Shown here one piece after another: positions 28,673-37,387 of a stretch of DNA of 64,000 nucleotides (positions are counted from its first letter, which is position 1; each line of letters begins with the position of its first letter). The DNA comes from Cryobacterium sp. Y57. GTDB taxonomy: Bacteria; Actinomycetota; Actinomycetes; Actinomycetales; Microbacteriaceae. Under the pieces are notes generated by a model that worked only from the letters and a program-made list of their open reading frames with translations, did not search any database and had not been told where the DNA came from. The translations under genes were made by a program, and so were the position numbers. The stretch covers positions 23,004 through 87,003 of the forward strand of contig NZ_PJJL01000069.1 of the NCBI RefSeq assembly GCF_002929505.1, given 5' to 3'.

Positions 28673-29071
28673 ATGGCACAACCCAAGTCGGCCGTACGGA
28701 AGCCGCGTAAGAAAGAAAAGAAGAACGTTGCTGTGGGCCAGGCCCACATCAAGAGCACCTTCAACAACACGATCGTGTCGATCACCGACACGACCGGAGC
28801 CGTCATCAGCTGGGCCTCGTCTGGCCAGGTTGGTTTCAAGGGTTCGCGCAAGTCGACCCCTTTCGCAGCTCAGCTTGCGGCCGAATCGGCCGCCCGCCAG
28901 GCGCAGGAACATGGGATGAAGAAGGTTGACGTCTTCGTCAAGGGACCCGGTTCGGGCCGCGAGACCGCGATCCGTTCGCTTCAGGCCGCTGGCCTCGAGG
29001 TCGGTTCGATCAACGACGTGACGCCCCAGGCTCACAACGGATGCCGTCCGCCGAAGCGCCGCCGCGTCTAA
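28673..29071 (+). CDS. rpsK: 30S ribosomal protein S11
   Basis: S11 is on the 30S platform near the E site. It has 132 residues with a basic N-terminus, [44 protein letters not shown], and the [18 protein letters not shown] and [17 protein letters not shown] ending [14 protein letters not shown]. Ribosome-binding site TCAGGAGAAATTC. Followed by a terminator-like hairpin before rpoA. Confidence 0.98.
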   Translation: MAQPKSAVRKPRKKEKKNVAVGQAHIKSTFNNTIVSITDTTGAVISWASSGQVGFKGSRKSTPFAAQLAAESAARQAQEHGMKKVDVFVKGPGSGRETAIRSLQAAGLEVGSINDVTPQAHNGCRPPKRRRV

Positions 29072-29085
29072 AGCACACGCTGTCA

Positions 29086-29136
29086 TCTCGACGGGCTCGG
29101 TACTTGATTGTTACCGAGCCCCGTCGAGACTCTTTT
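29086..29136 (+). terminator. Terminator-like hairpin between rpsK and rpoA
   Basis: Arms TCTCGACGGGCTCGGTA (29086-29102) and 29112-29129 pair over 17 bp with one bulged base, a 9-nt loop and a following CTCTTTTCTTT. This has the form of an intrinsic terminator yet lies within the alpha operon, so it is probably an attenuator or rpoA has its own promoter. Confidence 0.65.
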
Positions 29137-29204
29137 CTTTCACTTTTCACTCTCTCGTCATTGCAAGTGTCATATAGCGGACACTTAGCCGAAAGGAATC
29201 AACA

Positions 29205-30194
29205 GTGCTTATTGCACAGCGTCCAACGCTCACCGAAGAGAACATCTCGGAGTTCCGTTCACGGTTCATCATTGAGCCGCTCGAACCTGGCTTCGGCTAT
29301 ACCCTCGGCAACTCGCTTCGCCGTACCCTGCTCTCCTCGATCCCGGGCGCTGCTGTAACCAGCATCCGTATCGATGGCGTGCTGCATGAGTTCAGCACCG
29401 TTCCCGGTGTGAAGGAAGATGTCACTGAGATCATCCTGAACATCAAGGGCCTCGTCGTTTCGAGCGAGCACGACGAGCCCATCACCGCGTACCTGCGCAA
29501 GCAGGGCGCCGGCCAGGTTACCGCCGCTGACATTTCGGCTCCGGCCGGCGTCGAGGTGCACAACCCGGAACTGGTCATCGCAACCCTCAACGACAAGGCG
29601 AAGTTCGAACTCGAACTCACCATTGAGCGTGGCCGTGGTTACGTCTCCAGCACCCAGAACCGCAACGAGTTCTCCGAAGCCGGCCAGATTCCGGTCGACT
29701 CGATCTACTCGCCCGTGCTCAAGGTGACCTACCGGGTCGAGGCAACTCGTGCCGGTGAGCGCACCGACTTCGATCGCCTCGTCGTGGACGTGGAGACCAA
29801 GTCGGCTATTTCGCCGCGCGACGCCATCGCATCCTCCGGTCGCACCCTGACCGAACTGTTCGGTCTGGCCCGCGAGCTCAACACCGCTGCCGAGGGCATC
29901 GAGATCGGCCCCGCGCCGGTTGACGCTGTGCTCTCGACCGAGCTTTCGATTCCGATCGAAGACCTCGACCTGTCGGTGCGCTCGTACAACTGCCTCAAGC
30001 GCGAAGGCATCAACAACGTCAGTGAACTGGTCGCCCTGTCGGAGACCCAGCTGATGAACATCCGCAACTTCGGGCAGAAGTCGGTTGACGAAGTGAAGGA
30101 CAAGCTCGTTGAGCTCGGCCTGTCCCTGAAGGATTCGGTTCCCGGATTCGACGGCGCGCACTTCTACAGCGGCTACGAAGAAGAGACCATTTAA
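29205..30194 (+). CDS. rpoA: DNA-directed RNA polymerase subunit alpha
   Basis: Alpha dimerises to nucleate RNA polymerase and its C-terminal domain contacts UP elements and activators. It has 329 residues: assembly domain with [34 protein letters not shown], and CTD from about 245 with [46 protein letters not shown]. The start is GTG after GAAAGGA. Followed 50 bp later by rplQ. Confidence 0.98.
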   Translation: MLIAQRPTLTEENISEFRSRFIIEPLEPGFGYTLGNSLRRTLLSSIPGAAVTSIRIDGVLHEFSTVPGVKEDVTEIILNIKGLVVSSEHDEPITAYLRKQGAGQVTAADISAPAGVEVHNPELVIATLNDKAKFELELTIERGRGYVSSTQNRNEFSEAGQIPVDSIYSPVLKVTYRVEATRAGERTDFDRLVVDVETKSAISPRDAIASSGRTLTELFGLARELNTAAEGIEIGPAPVDAVLSTELSIPIEDLDLSVRSYNCLKREGINNVSELVALSETQLMNIRNFGQKSVDEVKDKLVELGLSLKDSVPGFDGAHFYSGYEEETI

Positions 30195-30244
30195 GGCTCG
30201 CGCTTCAACGCTGCCTTTCGATTTTTTGATACTGGAGATTACCA

Positions 30245-30805
30245 ATGCCTAAGCCCACAAAGGGCCCCCGTCTCGGTGGCGGCCCGGCGCACGAGCGCCT
30301 CATGCTTGCGAACCTGGCCGCGGCCCTGTTCACCCACAAGTCGATCAAGACGACCGAGACCCGTGCCAAGCGCCTGCGTCCGCTCGCCGAGCGCATGGTG
30401 CAGTTCGCCAAGCGCGGCGACCTGCACGCGCGTCGTCGCGTCCTCGCGACGATCACCGACAAGACCGTCGTGCACGAGCTGTTCACGGTCATCGCCCCGC
30501 AGGTCAACGAGCGTCAGGGCGGTTACACCCGCATCACGAAGCTCGGTTTCCGCAAGGGTGACAACGCTTCGATGGTGCAGATGGAGCTCGTTCTCGAGCC
30601 CCTGACCCCCAAGGTCAAGCGTTCCAAGACCGCGACCGTTGCTGCGACTCCCGTGGGAAGCGACAACGTCGTTATCGACGACGTTGTAGCTGACGACGTT
30701 GCAGCTGACGACGTTGTCGTCGACGAGACCGTCGTAGCAGAAGACGTCGTAGCAGAAGACGTTGTTGCCGATGACGCAGCAGCCGATGAGGCCGACAAGA
30801 AGTAG
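30245..30805 (+). CDS. rplQ: 50S ribosomal protein L17 with acidic repeat tail
   Basis: L17 lies near the tunnel exit. The conserved core [29 protein letters not shown] to LVLEPL covers residues 1-120, the normal protein. A further ~66 residues follow: a short basic link (PKVKRSKTA) then a Val/Ala/Asp/Glu repeat of units like [10 protein letters not shown] and VVAED, giving a strongly acidic tail unusual for a ribosomal protein. The reading frame is open to the stop and is followed by a strong terminator, so the tail is probably translated. Confidence 0.97.
   Translation: MPKPTKGPRLGGGPAHERLMLANLAAALFTHKSIKTTETRAKRLRPLAERMVQFAKRGDLHARRRVLATITDKTVVHELFTVIAPQVNERQGGYTRITKLGFRKGDNASMVQMELVLEPLTPKVKRSKTATVAATPVGSDNVVIDDVVADDVAADDVVVDETVVAEDVVAEDVVADDAAADEADKK
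30685..30783 (+). repeat. Acidic repeat region in rplQ
   Basis: Degenerate 15-bp units of the type GACGACGTTGTAGCT and GTAGCAGAAGACGTC encode pentapeptides [15 protein letters not shown]. About seven units are present. Such repeats can change length by slippage. Confidence 0.75.
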
Positions 30806-30815
30806 CACCACCACC

Positions 30816-30853
30816 AAAGGGAGGGCCAACAGCTGTTGGCCCTCCCTTTTTGT
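30816..30853 (+). terminator. Alpha operon terminator
   Basis: A perfect 15-bp stem (AAAGGGAGGGCCAAC with its complement), loop AGCT, and five T residues: a textbook intrinsic terminator after rplQ. Confidence 0.95.
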
Positions 30854-30892
30854 GTATATGTCCGTCTCGCTTGCCGAAGATAGGGTTGAGAA

Positions 30893-31936
30893 ATGGATCA
30901 ACGCGAGACTGCCCTGGGTAAGCGCATCGGTACCGTCCCGGCTCCGGTGCTTCCGGTGCACCGGGACGTCCCTACGTGGCGGGCAGCCAGCAGCGACGAC
31001 ATCGACGATATCTGGCAGCTGCGCCGTGCCATGGGTGAAGTCGACCACCCCAACTACCTCACGGCGCGCGGCGCGATCGCCGCAGACTTCGGTTATTCTC
31101 ATTTTCACCCGGAGCTCGACTCGCTGGTCGGCGTCGACGAGGCTGGCCGCATCGTCGCGGTCGGCATGGTCATGTTCCCGCCGCGTCAGGTGACTCTGGT
31201 GCGGTCGATGCCGATCGGCGGGGTGCACCCATCATTACGCGGCCGCGGCATCGGCCGCCAACTGCTGGCCTGGCAGCTGGGCCGGGCCAAACAGCAGCTC
31301 GCGTCGTCGACCAAGGCGCTGCCCGGTTGGATCCTCACCTATGCCGACGAACGCTCACCGCAGAACGCGGCCTTGTTCGAGCGCAGCGGCCTGACTCTCG
31401 AGCGCTATTTTCTCACTCTCGAGCGATCGCTGGATGCCCCGGTGCGCGTCGTCGACGCCGCCGACGGCATCCGCATCGCCGTCTACGTCCCCGCCGTCGC
31501 GACCGAAGTGCACGCCGCCCGCGACGACGCGTTCATGGACCACTGGGGCAGTCAGCCGATGAGTGACGAGAACTGGAACGCCTTCGTCGGCGGACAGTGG
31601 TTTCGTCCTGACCTTTCGTTTGTGGCCTACGGCACCGATTCGACCGGAACCGAACGGGTTGTCGGCTTCGTCCTGTCGACCGCGAACGAGAACGTCTGGG
31701 CCACCCAGGGTTTCACCGGCAGCTACATCGACCTGGTCGGTGTTGTGGGCGGATGGCGCGGCCGCCACATCGCACAGTCGTTGCTGGCCGCACAACTCGC
31801 CGCCGGGCAGGCTCTCGGGCATGAGCGGGTGACCCTCGCGGTCGACTCGGCCAGCCCCACCGGGGCCCTCGGCCTCTACACCGGCATGGGATTCGTGCCC
31901 ACGCACCGCAAGCTGGCTTATACCCTCGAGTTCTAA
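30893..31936 (+). CDS. Tandem GNAT-domain acetyltransferase, copy 1
   Basis: A 347-residue protein with two GNAT-like halves. In the first, MPIGGVHPSLRGRGIGRQLLAWQL (around 105-128) has the RGRGIG acetyl-CoA loop. In the second, VGVVGGWRGRHIAQSLLAAQLAAGQALG (around 283-310) is a degenerate RGxHIA loop followed by SPTGALGLYTGMGF. It resembles MshD-type double GNAT proteins in layout, but no substrate can be assigned. The next gene is a same-length paralogue. ATG has no ribosome-binding site; TAGGGT (30881-30886) ends 6 nt before it, implying a leaderless mRNA. Confidence 0.85.
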   Translation: MDQRETALGKRIGTVPAPVLPVHRDVPTWRAASSDDIDDIWQLRRAMGEVDHPNYLTARGAIAADFGYSHFHPELDSLVGVDEAGRIVAVGMVMFPPRQVTLVRSMPIGGVHPSLRGRGIGRQLLAWQLGRAKQQLASSTKALPGWILTYADERSPQNAALFERSGLTLERYFLTLERSLDAPVRVVDAADGIRIAVYVPAVATEVHAARDDAFMDHWGSQPMSDENWNAFVGGQWFRPDLSFVAYGTDSTGTERVVGFVLSTANENVWATQGFTGSYIDLVGVVGGWRGRHIAQSLLAAQLAAGQALGHERVTLAVDSASPTGALGLYTGMGFVPTHRKLAYTLEF

Positions 31937-31974
31937 CCCTGGCCGCGTTCGGGGTGGCGTGGGTAGGGTGAGGC

Positions 31975-33018
31975 ATGACCGTTCCCACGACTCCGCTCTC
32001 TGCGCGCGTGACTGCGCTCTCGTCGCTGCCTGTTCCCGACCATGCCGATGTCGCCCTGTGGCGGCCGGCGACAACCGCCGATACCGACGCCATCTGGCAG
32101 CTCGAAATAGCGATCGGCCGCGTCGACCACCCCAACTACGTTCGTGAGCGCGATGACGTGAGCGAGGCATTCACCTTCTCCTTCATTGACGTTGACGCCG
32201 ACACCCTCGTCGGTTTCGACGCTGACGGGCGTCTCGTCGCCCACGGTCTCGTGCTGCTCCAACCGGGGCAGGAGACGCTGGTGAAATCCGACCTCGGCGG
32301 CGGGGTCCTGCCCGAAATGCGCGGCCGCGGCATCGGTCGCGAACTGCTGAACTGGCAGGTAGCCCGCGGTAAACAGCAACTGGCGACGTCCGACAAGCTG
32401 CTGCCCGGCTGGATCTCCACGTTCTGTGACGAGCGTGCCCCACAGAACGTCAGTCTCTATGAACAATTCGATCTCGTGCGCACCCGAAATTTTCTTACGC
32501 TTGACCGCATGCTCGCCGAGCCGATTCGTGAATTCGTGCTGGCCGCTGGCATCCGTTTGACGGGTTACACGCCGGAGTTGTCCACTGCCGTGCACGCCGC
32601 ACGCGACGCGGCATTCATGGACCACTGGTCCAGCCAGCCGATTCCCGACGAAAGCTGGAACTCCTACGTGACCGGCCCCTCTTTCGTCGACGAGCTCTCG
32701 TTTGTTGCGTTCGGAACGGAACCCGACGGCAGTGAGCACGTCGTCGGTTTCATCATGTCGAGCGTCAACGAACAGGACTGGGCGGCGGCCGGCTACCGCA
32801 GCAGCTATATCGGGCTCGTCGGCGTGCTGAGCGGATGGCGCGGCCGGCACATCGCGCAGGCCCTGTTAGCGGCGCAGCTGGCCGCCAGCCGCGCCGCCGG
32901 GTACGAGCGGGCCACCCTCGATGTGGACTCGACGAGCCCGACCGGGGCGCTCCACCTGTACACGGGCATGGGCTTTTTCGCCACCAACCGGGAGTTCGCC
33001 TACGTGCTCGAGTTCTAA
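31975..33018 (+). CDS. Tandem GNAT-domain acetyltransferase, copy 2
   Basis: Also 347 residues and colinear with the preceding gene: LEIAIGRVDHPNY, LGGGVLPEMRGRGIGRELLNWQVARGKQQLA, AARDAAFMDHWSSQPIPDESWNS and VGVLSGWRGRHIAQALLAAQLAASRAAG correspond closely. It therefore arose by gene duplication. Both GNAT loops are kept (RGRGIG, RGRHIA). Like copy 1 it has TAGGGT (31964-31969) just before ATG (5 nt), so the promoter was duplicated too. Substrate unknown. Confidence 0.85.
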   Translation: MTVPTTPLSARVTALSSLPVPDHADVALWRPATTADTDAIWQLEIAIGRVDHPNYVRERDDVSEAFTFSFIDVDADTLVGFDADGRLVAHGLVLLQPGQETLVKSDLGGGVLPEMRGRGIGRELLNWQVARGKQQLATSDKLLPGWISTFCDERAPQNVSLYEQFDLVRTRNFLTLDRMLAEPIREFVLAAGIRLTGYTPELSTAVHAARDAAFMDHWSSQPIPDESWNSYVTGPSFVDELSFVAFGTEPDGSEHVVGFIMSSVNEQDWAAAGYRSSYIGLVGVLSGWRGRHIAQALLAAQLAASRAAGYERATLDVDSTSPTGALHLYTGMGFFATNREFAYVLEF

Positions 33019-33175
33019 CGGTCTTCTTCTTGTTTAGAGTTTCCCGTGAACTGTCTGTGCACTTACAATGAGACGTAACGTCCACGAGTAACGAAAGCCG
33101 GAGTGCACCAGTGCGCCTGATCCACAATTCCCCACCTGAAACCGGGCGTGAATTATCCTGTTTCTGATTCTTTCG

Positions 33176-33739
33176 GTGCTGGCCTTCGCGGCCACGTTCA
33201 TTCCGGGGGTGAGCCCCTATGCGTGGGTGTGGGGGGTGGGACTCGCCTTCTTCAATTTCATCGTCTTCTTCTTCGGCAAAAACCGTTTCAGTTGGCAGCC
33301 GATCCTTGGGTTCGTCTTCTCTATTGGTGCCATTTTCATGGGCATGTTTATGACGATCGTCTTTGCCTCCTCCTCGATAGTCAATCCGGAACTGCGCGAG
33401 TCGGCCACACCGACAGCGGTCGATGTGCCCCCCGCCCGCAGTGCTGTCGTGGTTTACGAGCTCACGGGTGACTCGGATGCCGAGACGATCACCTTCAGCG
33501 TGCCGGGCGAATCGCACTCAGTCGCAACCGCGCAAGCACTGCCGTGGTCGGTGACCTTTGAGGTGGTGGTGGGCGGATCCGAACTTCAGACGCCGCTAGC
33601 GCTGAACGCACTTCTTGAACAATCCGCGACGACGGCAACCTGTCGCATCACGGTTGACGGTGTGGTGGTCTCGGAACACACGGGCGTGGGGAAATATGCT
33701 GTCGCCGACTGCGATCCTTCGGACACGTACTTGTTTTGA
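33176..33739 (+). CDS. MmpS-like small membrane protein, start uncertain or frameshifted
   Basis: The 187-residue frame has two or three membrane segments (about 1-60) and an extracytoplasmic domain with VVYELTGDSDAETITFSVPGES, QALPWSVTFEV and TCRITVDGVVVSEHTG-YAVADC, a pattern like the MmpS family (Pfam Mycobacterium membrane protein). The GTG at 33176 lacks a ribosome-binding site and opens inside a hydrophobic run. A better start, GTG 33111 after CCGGAG, gives an 18-codon frame that ends at 33167 one base out of register. Either a base is missing, the gene is frameshifted, or translation really starts internally. No MmpL partner is nearby. Confidence 0.55.
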   Translation: MLAFAATFIPGVSPYAWVWGVGLAFFNFIVFFFGKNRFSWQPILGFVFSIGAIFMGMFMTIVFASSSIVNPELRESATPTAVDVPPARSAVVVYELTGDSDAETITFSVPGESHSVATAQALPWSVTFEVVVGGSELQTPLALNALLEQSATTATCRITVDGVVVSEHTGVGKYAVADCDPSDTYLF

Positions 33740-33760
33740 GCTCGCCTGCGCCTGCGGCTC

Positions 33761-35740
33761 TCAGCGGTACGGCGGCGAACTTTGCGCGTCGGGGTCGCGC
33801 ATCAGCCAGCTGTTGTCCGGTAGCGGCGGCACCGCCGCGAGACGCTCCAGCGCGGCATGCACCGCATCGGCGTAAAGCTGACCGCCGGTTGGCCCCGGAT
33901 GCACGTGATCGCCGGCCAGCAGGTCGAGTCGCCCCGCGATCGCGTCGTGCCAGTTCGCGAGCTCGACCCGACGATTGCCGGCAGCGAAATCAGCGAGCCG
34001 TGCGTTGACTGCGGCGGTCCAGTCGCGTTCAGCGTAAGCGTTCACGATCACGAGCCGCCGGTCGGGTCCGAGAATGCGCAGAATCTCGGTGAGTTCAGCG
34101 GTCGTGATCGGCCCGTTGGTGCCGAGGCCGATCACCACAACCGGCTGTAACTGGCCCGCCGCCGCGAGGGCCACCAATATGTCGTCTGCGGAATGCATCC
34201 CGCGGGAGACCGACGCGTCAACGGTCATCCCCGCAAAGGTAGTCTGCAACTCCGGGGCCGAGGCCAGCATGACCGAGTCGCCGATGGCGGTGATCGGGCC
34301 TTCGACCAGGGCGGGGGCAACGGCGGCTTGGCGGGCCGCCTCGGTGGCCGCAGCCTGCGCGGCGACCCGCGCCGCCGCATCCATTGCCCGCTGACCCCGT
34401 TCGATGCGCAGTTGCGCCGAGGTCTGCGCCGGCGCTGCGACAACGGCGGCCGTGGTGCCGCCGACCAGCAGCAGCGATAAAGCGGTCGTCGCCGCAACCA
34501 AGCGGCGGCGACGGGTAGGCCCGGTCCACAGGGCACCGATTCGACGGATGCTGCTACGCACGCCGAACCGCCGGATCGGCACTTCCAGCCAGCGATAGGA
34601 CGCGCCGGCCACAAATACGGTGATGACCGAGGCGAGCAGACCGATCGGCAGCAGACTGCCGGCCGGGGACGACGCCGGCCAGAGCAGCTGGACCAGCACG
34701 AGCACCGGCCAGTGCCACAGGTAGATGCCGTAGGAGCGCTCACCGAGGTAGCGGAGCGGTGCTGCATCGAGCAGTGACCCGAACCGGCCACCGCGTACTC
34801 CCGCCCAGATGGCGACGGCGGTGGCCAGGGACACCGCAACGAGGCCGCCGCGGTAGGTTATGGAGCCGTCTTCCGGCAGCCAGAAGGCGCAGGCGATGAT
34901 CGCCAGAATCGCGCCGCTGCCGAGCCACGGACGCATCCGGGGCAGTTCGTTGCGCTGCCCGCTCGGGCGGCGCAGCAGCAGGGCGAGGGCGGCGCCCGCG
35001 AATAAGCCGAAACTGTGCGTGTCCGAGCCGTAGTACACCCGGGTGGGGTCGGCGCCGGGCTGGTAGAGCACACCCATCCACAGGGCCGAGGCGACGAACA
35101 GTGTGGTGACGATGGCTAATCGCACGCGGGGACGACGAACCAGCAGGACGGCCATCAGCAGCAGCGGCCAGACCAGGTAGAACTGCTCTTCCACGGCAAG
35201 CGACCACAGGTTGCGCAGCAGTTCGGGTTCGTTGAGACTGAAATAGCTGGCGTCGTGTGCGATCGACACCCAGTTGTAGCCGAAAGTGCTGGCCCCGAGC
35301 AGTTGCCCGTCGAGACCCACGAGCACGTCGCCGCCAATGACAAACGCGATGGTGCAGCAGATCAGAACGACTGGAATGAGCGGGGGTACCAGTCGACGGG
35401 CGCGCCGTTGCCAGAACCGACGCAGGGAGATATGCCCGGTGTGAGTGTGCTCGGAAACAAGCAGACCGGTGATCAGAAAACCGCTGATGACGAAGAAAAC
35501 GTCGACGCCGATGAAGCCGCCCGGCAGCATCGCGGGAAAGAAATGATACAGCGCGACGGCGATGACGGCGAGGGCGCGCAGGCCGTCGAGGCCGGCCAGT
35601 CGCCCCCTGCTCGGGGCGCTTTTCGGCCCCAGGACCGGTGTGTTCGCGGGGCCGATTGCGGACGATTCTAACCGAGTCCTCCCGGCGAACGGGAACGACA
35701 AGGGGGAACGAGTCATGGGCAACACAGGGTTTCTTGGCAC
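33761..35740 (-). CDS. Acyltransferase-3 / SGNH-domain membrane protein
   Basis: A 659-residue OafA/YrhL-type protein that probably O-acetylates a cell-surface polysaccharide. The acyltransferase-3 part (about 48-395, ten or so membrane segments) begins LAGLDGLRALAVIAVALYHFFPAMLPGGFIGVDVFFVISGFLIT and has FWQRRARRLVPPL with the catalytic-type arginines and WSLAVEEQFYLVWPLL. The C-terminal extracytoplasmic SGNH domain has ITAIGDSVML (nucleophile Ser) and DHVHPGPTGG (Asp-His). GTG 35740 is the longest start; ATG 35716 (MTRSPLSF) is as plausible. Substrate unknown. Confidence 0.85.
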   Translation of the reverse strand: MPRNPVLPMTRSPLSFPFAGRTRLESSAIGPANTPVLGPKSAPSRGRLAGLDGLRALAVIAVALYHFFPAMLPGGFIGVDVFFVISGFLITGLLVSEHTHTGHISLRRFWQRRARRLVPPLIPVVLICCTIAFVIGGDVLVGLDGQLLGASTFGYNWVSIAHDASYFSLNEPELLRNLWSLAVEEQFYLVWPLLLMAVLLVRRPRVRLAIVTTLFVASALWMGVLYQPGADPTRVYYGSDTHSFGLFAGAALALLLRRPSGQRNELPRMRPWLGSGAILAIIACAFWLPEDGSITYRGGLVAVSLATAVAIWAGVRGGRFGSLLDAAPLRYLGERSYGIYLWHWPVLVLVQLLWPASSPAGSLLPIGLLASVITVFVAGASYRWLEVPIRRFGVRSSIRRIGALWTGPTRRRRLVAATTALSLLLVGGTTAAVVAAPAQTSAQLRIERGQRAMDAAARVAAQAAATEAARQAAVAPALVEGPITAIGDSVMLASAPELQTTFAGMTVDASVSRGMHSADDILVALAAAGQLQPVVVIGLGTNGPITTAELTEILRILGPDRRLVIVNAYAERDWTAAVNARLADFAAGNRRVELANWHDAIAGRLDLLAGDHVHPGPTGGQLYADAVHAALERLAAVPPLPDNSWLMRDPDAQSSPPYR

Positions 35741-35807
35741 TCTTTATGGGGGTGGGCCATAGGCCGGACTCAACGATAACCCGAGCGCGCCGCCTAGGCT
35801 TACCCTC

Positions 35808-36758
35808 GTGAATCTTTTCGTGCCCCGCGCCGCGAATGCAGCGCTCGGCTCCACGCGCATCCGCCTCGACCTTGCCTACGATGGCACCGATTTCACCGGG
35901 TGGGCCCGGCAGCCTGGCTTTCGCACCGTCCAGGCCGACATCGAAAATGGACTCGCGGGCATTCTGCAAAGCTTTCCTCCGCATCCCACCCTCATCGTCG
36001 CCGGCCGCACGGATGCGGGAGTGCACGCTCGTGGGCAGGTTGCCCATTTCGACCTCACTGCCGAACAAGCCCACTCCCTCGTGCGCATCCAGCGGGGCAC
36101 CGGTAACCGCCCGCCGGTCGACCTCGGCACCGCTGTGCTGCGCCGCCTCGGCGGCATTCTCGTCACCAAGCCCGACATCGTGCTGCGCCGCGCCACGGTC
36201 GTGCCCGGCGGCTTCGATGCCCGGTTCTCGGCCATGTGGCGCCGCTACGAATATCGCATCGCGGACCCGCTCTCCCTGCGCGACCCGCAGCAGCGACTGC
36301 GCACGACCTGGCATCCGTTCACACTGGACCTCGCCGCGATGGACGCCGCAGCGGCGACATTGGTGGGCCTGCACGACTTTGCCGCATACTGCAAGCCGCG
36401 CCCGGGAGCGACGACCATTCGAACCGTGCAGGACTTTCGCTGGTACCGCGACGCCGACGAACTGATCATTGCCAGTATCAAAGCGGATGCTTTCTGCCAC
36501 AGCATGGTGCGCGCCATGGTTGGTGCCTGCGTGGCAGTGGGGGAGGGGCGCCTCGACGGGAGTACCCTCGCCCACCTGCACTTCGACAAACACCGCATCA
36601 GCGAGTTCAAGGTGATGCAGGCGCACGGCCTCACGCTCATTGATGTCGGTTACCCCGATGACGCTTCCTTGGCACAGCGTGCCATCGACACGCGCAACCG
36701 AAGGTCACTGCCGACCGCTGCCCAAGTTGCGCCCACGGTCGGGGCCGACTATCGTTGA
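35808..36758 (+). CDS. truA: tRNA pseudouridine(38-40) synthase
   Basis: Converts uridines 38-40 of the anticodon stem-loop to pseudouridine. It has 316 residues, a little longer than the ~270 of E. coli because of an insertion between 95 and 125. RLDLAYDGTDFTGWARQP is near 18, and the catalytic Asp is in VAGRTDAGVHARGQVAHF near 67. ATFCHSMVRAMVG-like KADAFCHSMVRAMVGACVAVG is present. GTG start without a ribosome-binding site; TAGGCT (35795-35800) ends 7 nt before it. Confidence 0.95.
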   Translation: MNLFVPRAANAALGSTRIRLDLAYDGTDFTGWARQPGFRTVQADIENGLAGILQSFPPHPTLIVAGRTDAGVHARGQVAHFDLTAEQAHSLVRIQRGTGNRPPVDLGTAVLRRLGGILVTKPDIVLRRATVVPGGFDARFSAMWRRYEYRIADPLSLRDPQQRLRTTWHPFTLDLAAMDAAAATLVGLHDFAAYCKPRPGATTIRTVQDFRWYRDADELIIASIKADAFCHSMVRAMVGACVAVGEGRLDGSTLAHLHFDKHRISEFKVMQAHGLTLIDVGYPDDASLAQRAIDTRNRRSLPTAAQVAPTVGADYR

Positions 36759-36771
36759 CCCTTGGTGTCTG
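36755..36771 (+). promoter_or_regulatory. 17-bp motif shared with infA leader, overlapping truA stop
   Basis: The same TTGACCCTTGGTGTCTG as at 27604-27620. Here it overlaps the truA stop codon (36756-36758) and stands 120 nt before rplM. Confidence 0.6.
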
Positions 36772-36813
36772 TGCGTTGCAGCGCGGCACCCGAACGTGAG
36801 CCCTCCATCGACA

Positions 36814-36834
36814 GTGTTCTCCTCACGAGAACAC
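36814..36834 (+). promoter_or_regulatory. rplM leader hairpin
   Basis: GTGTTCTC (36814-36821) and GAGAACAC (36827-36834) form a perfect 8-bp stem with a 5-nt loop, 57 nt before the rplM start. It could be an L13-type autoregulatory leader; no T-tract follows. Confidence 0.5.
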
Positions 36835-36890
36835 GCCCGGAGCGGGATTCACGAACACCTCCGTTCGAAAAAGAAGAAAGCAGCACAACA

Positions 36891-37337
36891 GTGACGCGCA
36901 CTCACACCCCCAAGGCAAGCGAACTCCAGCACGACTGGGTTGTCATCGATGCCACCGATATCGTTCTCGGACGTCTGGCCAGCCACGCGGCAATCCTGCT
37001 GCGCGGCAAGCACAAGGCCACCTTCTCCCCGCACATGGACGGTGGCGACTTCGTCATCATCGTCAACGCTGAGAAGGTCGCACTCACCGGCAAGAAGCTC
37101 GACCTGAAGATCGCGTACCGCCACTCGGGTTACCCGGGCGGCCTCACGGCGACCAACTACTCCGAGATGCTCGAGAAGCACCCGACACGTGCGGTTGAAA
37201 AAGCGATTCGCGGCATGCTGCCGAAGAACTCGCTCGGTCGCGCCCAGCTCACCAAGCTGAAGGTGTACGCCGGCCCTGAGCACCCGCACTCCGCTCAGCA
37301 GCCCACGCCGTACACCCTCAGCCAGGTCGCGCAGTAG
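36891..37337 (+). CDS. rplM: 50S ribosomal protein L13
   Basis: An early assembly protein of the 50S subunit. It has 148 residues with [47 protein letters not shown] and the [13 protein letters not shown] block. The GTG at 36891 is chosen because the upstream in-frame codons from 36762 are not conserved and AAGAAGAAAG precedes it. Operon with rpsI 50 bp downstream. Confidence 0.97.
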   Translation: MTRTHTPKASELQHDWVVIDATDIVLGRLASHAAILLRGKHKATFSPHMDGGDFVIIVNAEKVALTGKKLDLKIAYRHSGYPGGLTATNYSEMLEKHPTRAVEKAIRGMLPKNSLGRAQLTKLKVYAGPEHPHSAQQPTPYTLSQVAQ

Positions 37338-37387
37338 CGCCGGCAACCAGACTTCTCGACTCTTAGATAAAAAGGATTCCCATCATC

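Noticed and set aside
30685..30783. CRISPR-like array in rplQ
   Set aside because: The short degenerate repeats are contiguous, in frame and code for an acidic peptide; there are no spacers.
30893..33018. Assignment of the double-GNAT genes as mycothiol synthase (mshD)
   Set aside because: The two-domain layout is alike, but there are two copies and no mycothiol gene context, so the substrate was left open.
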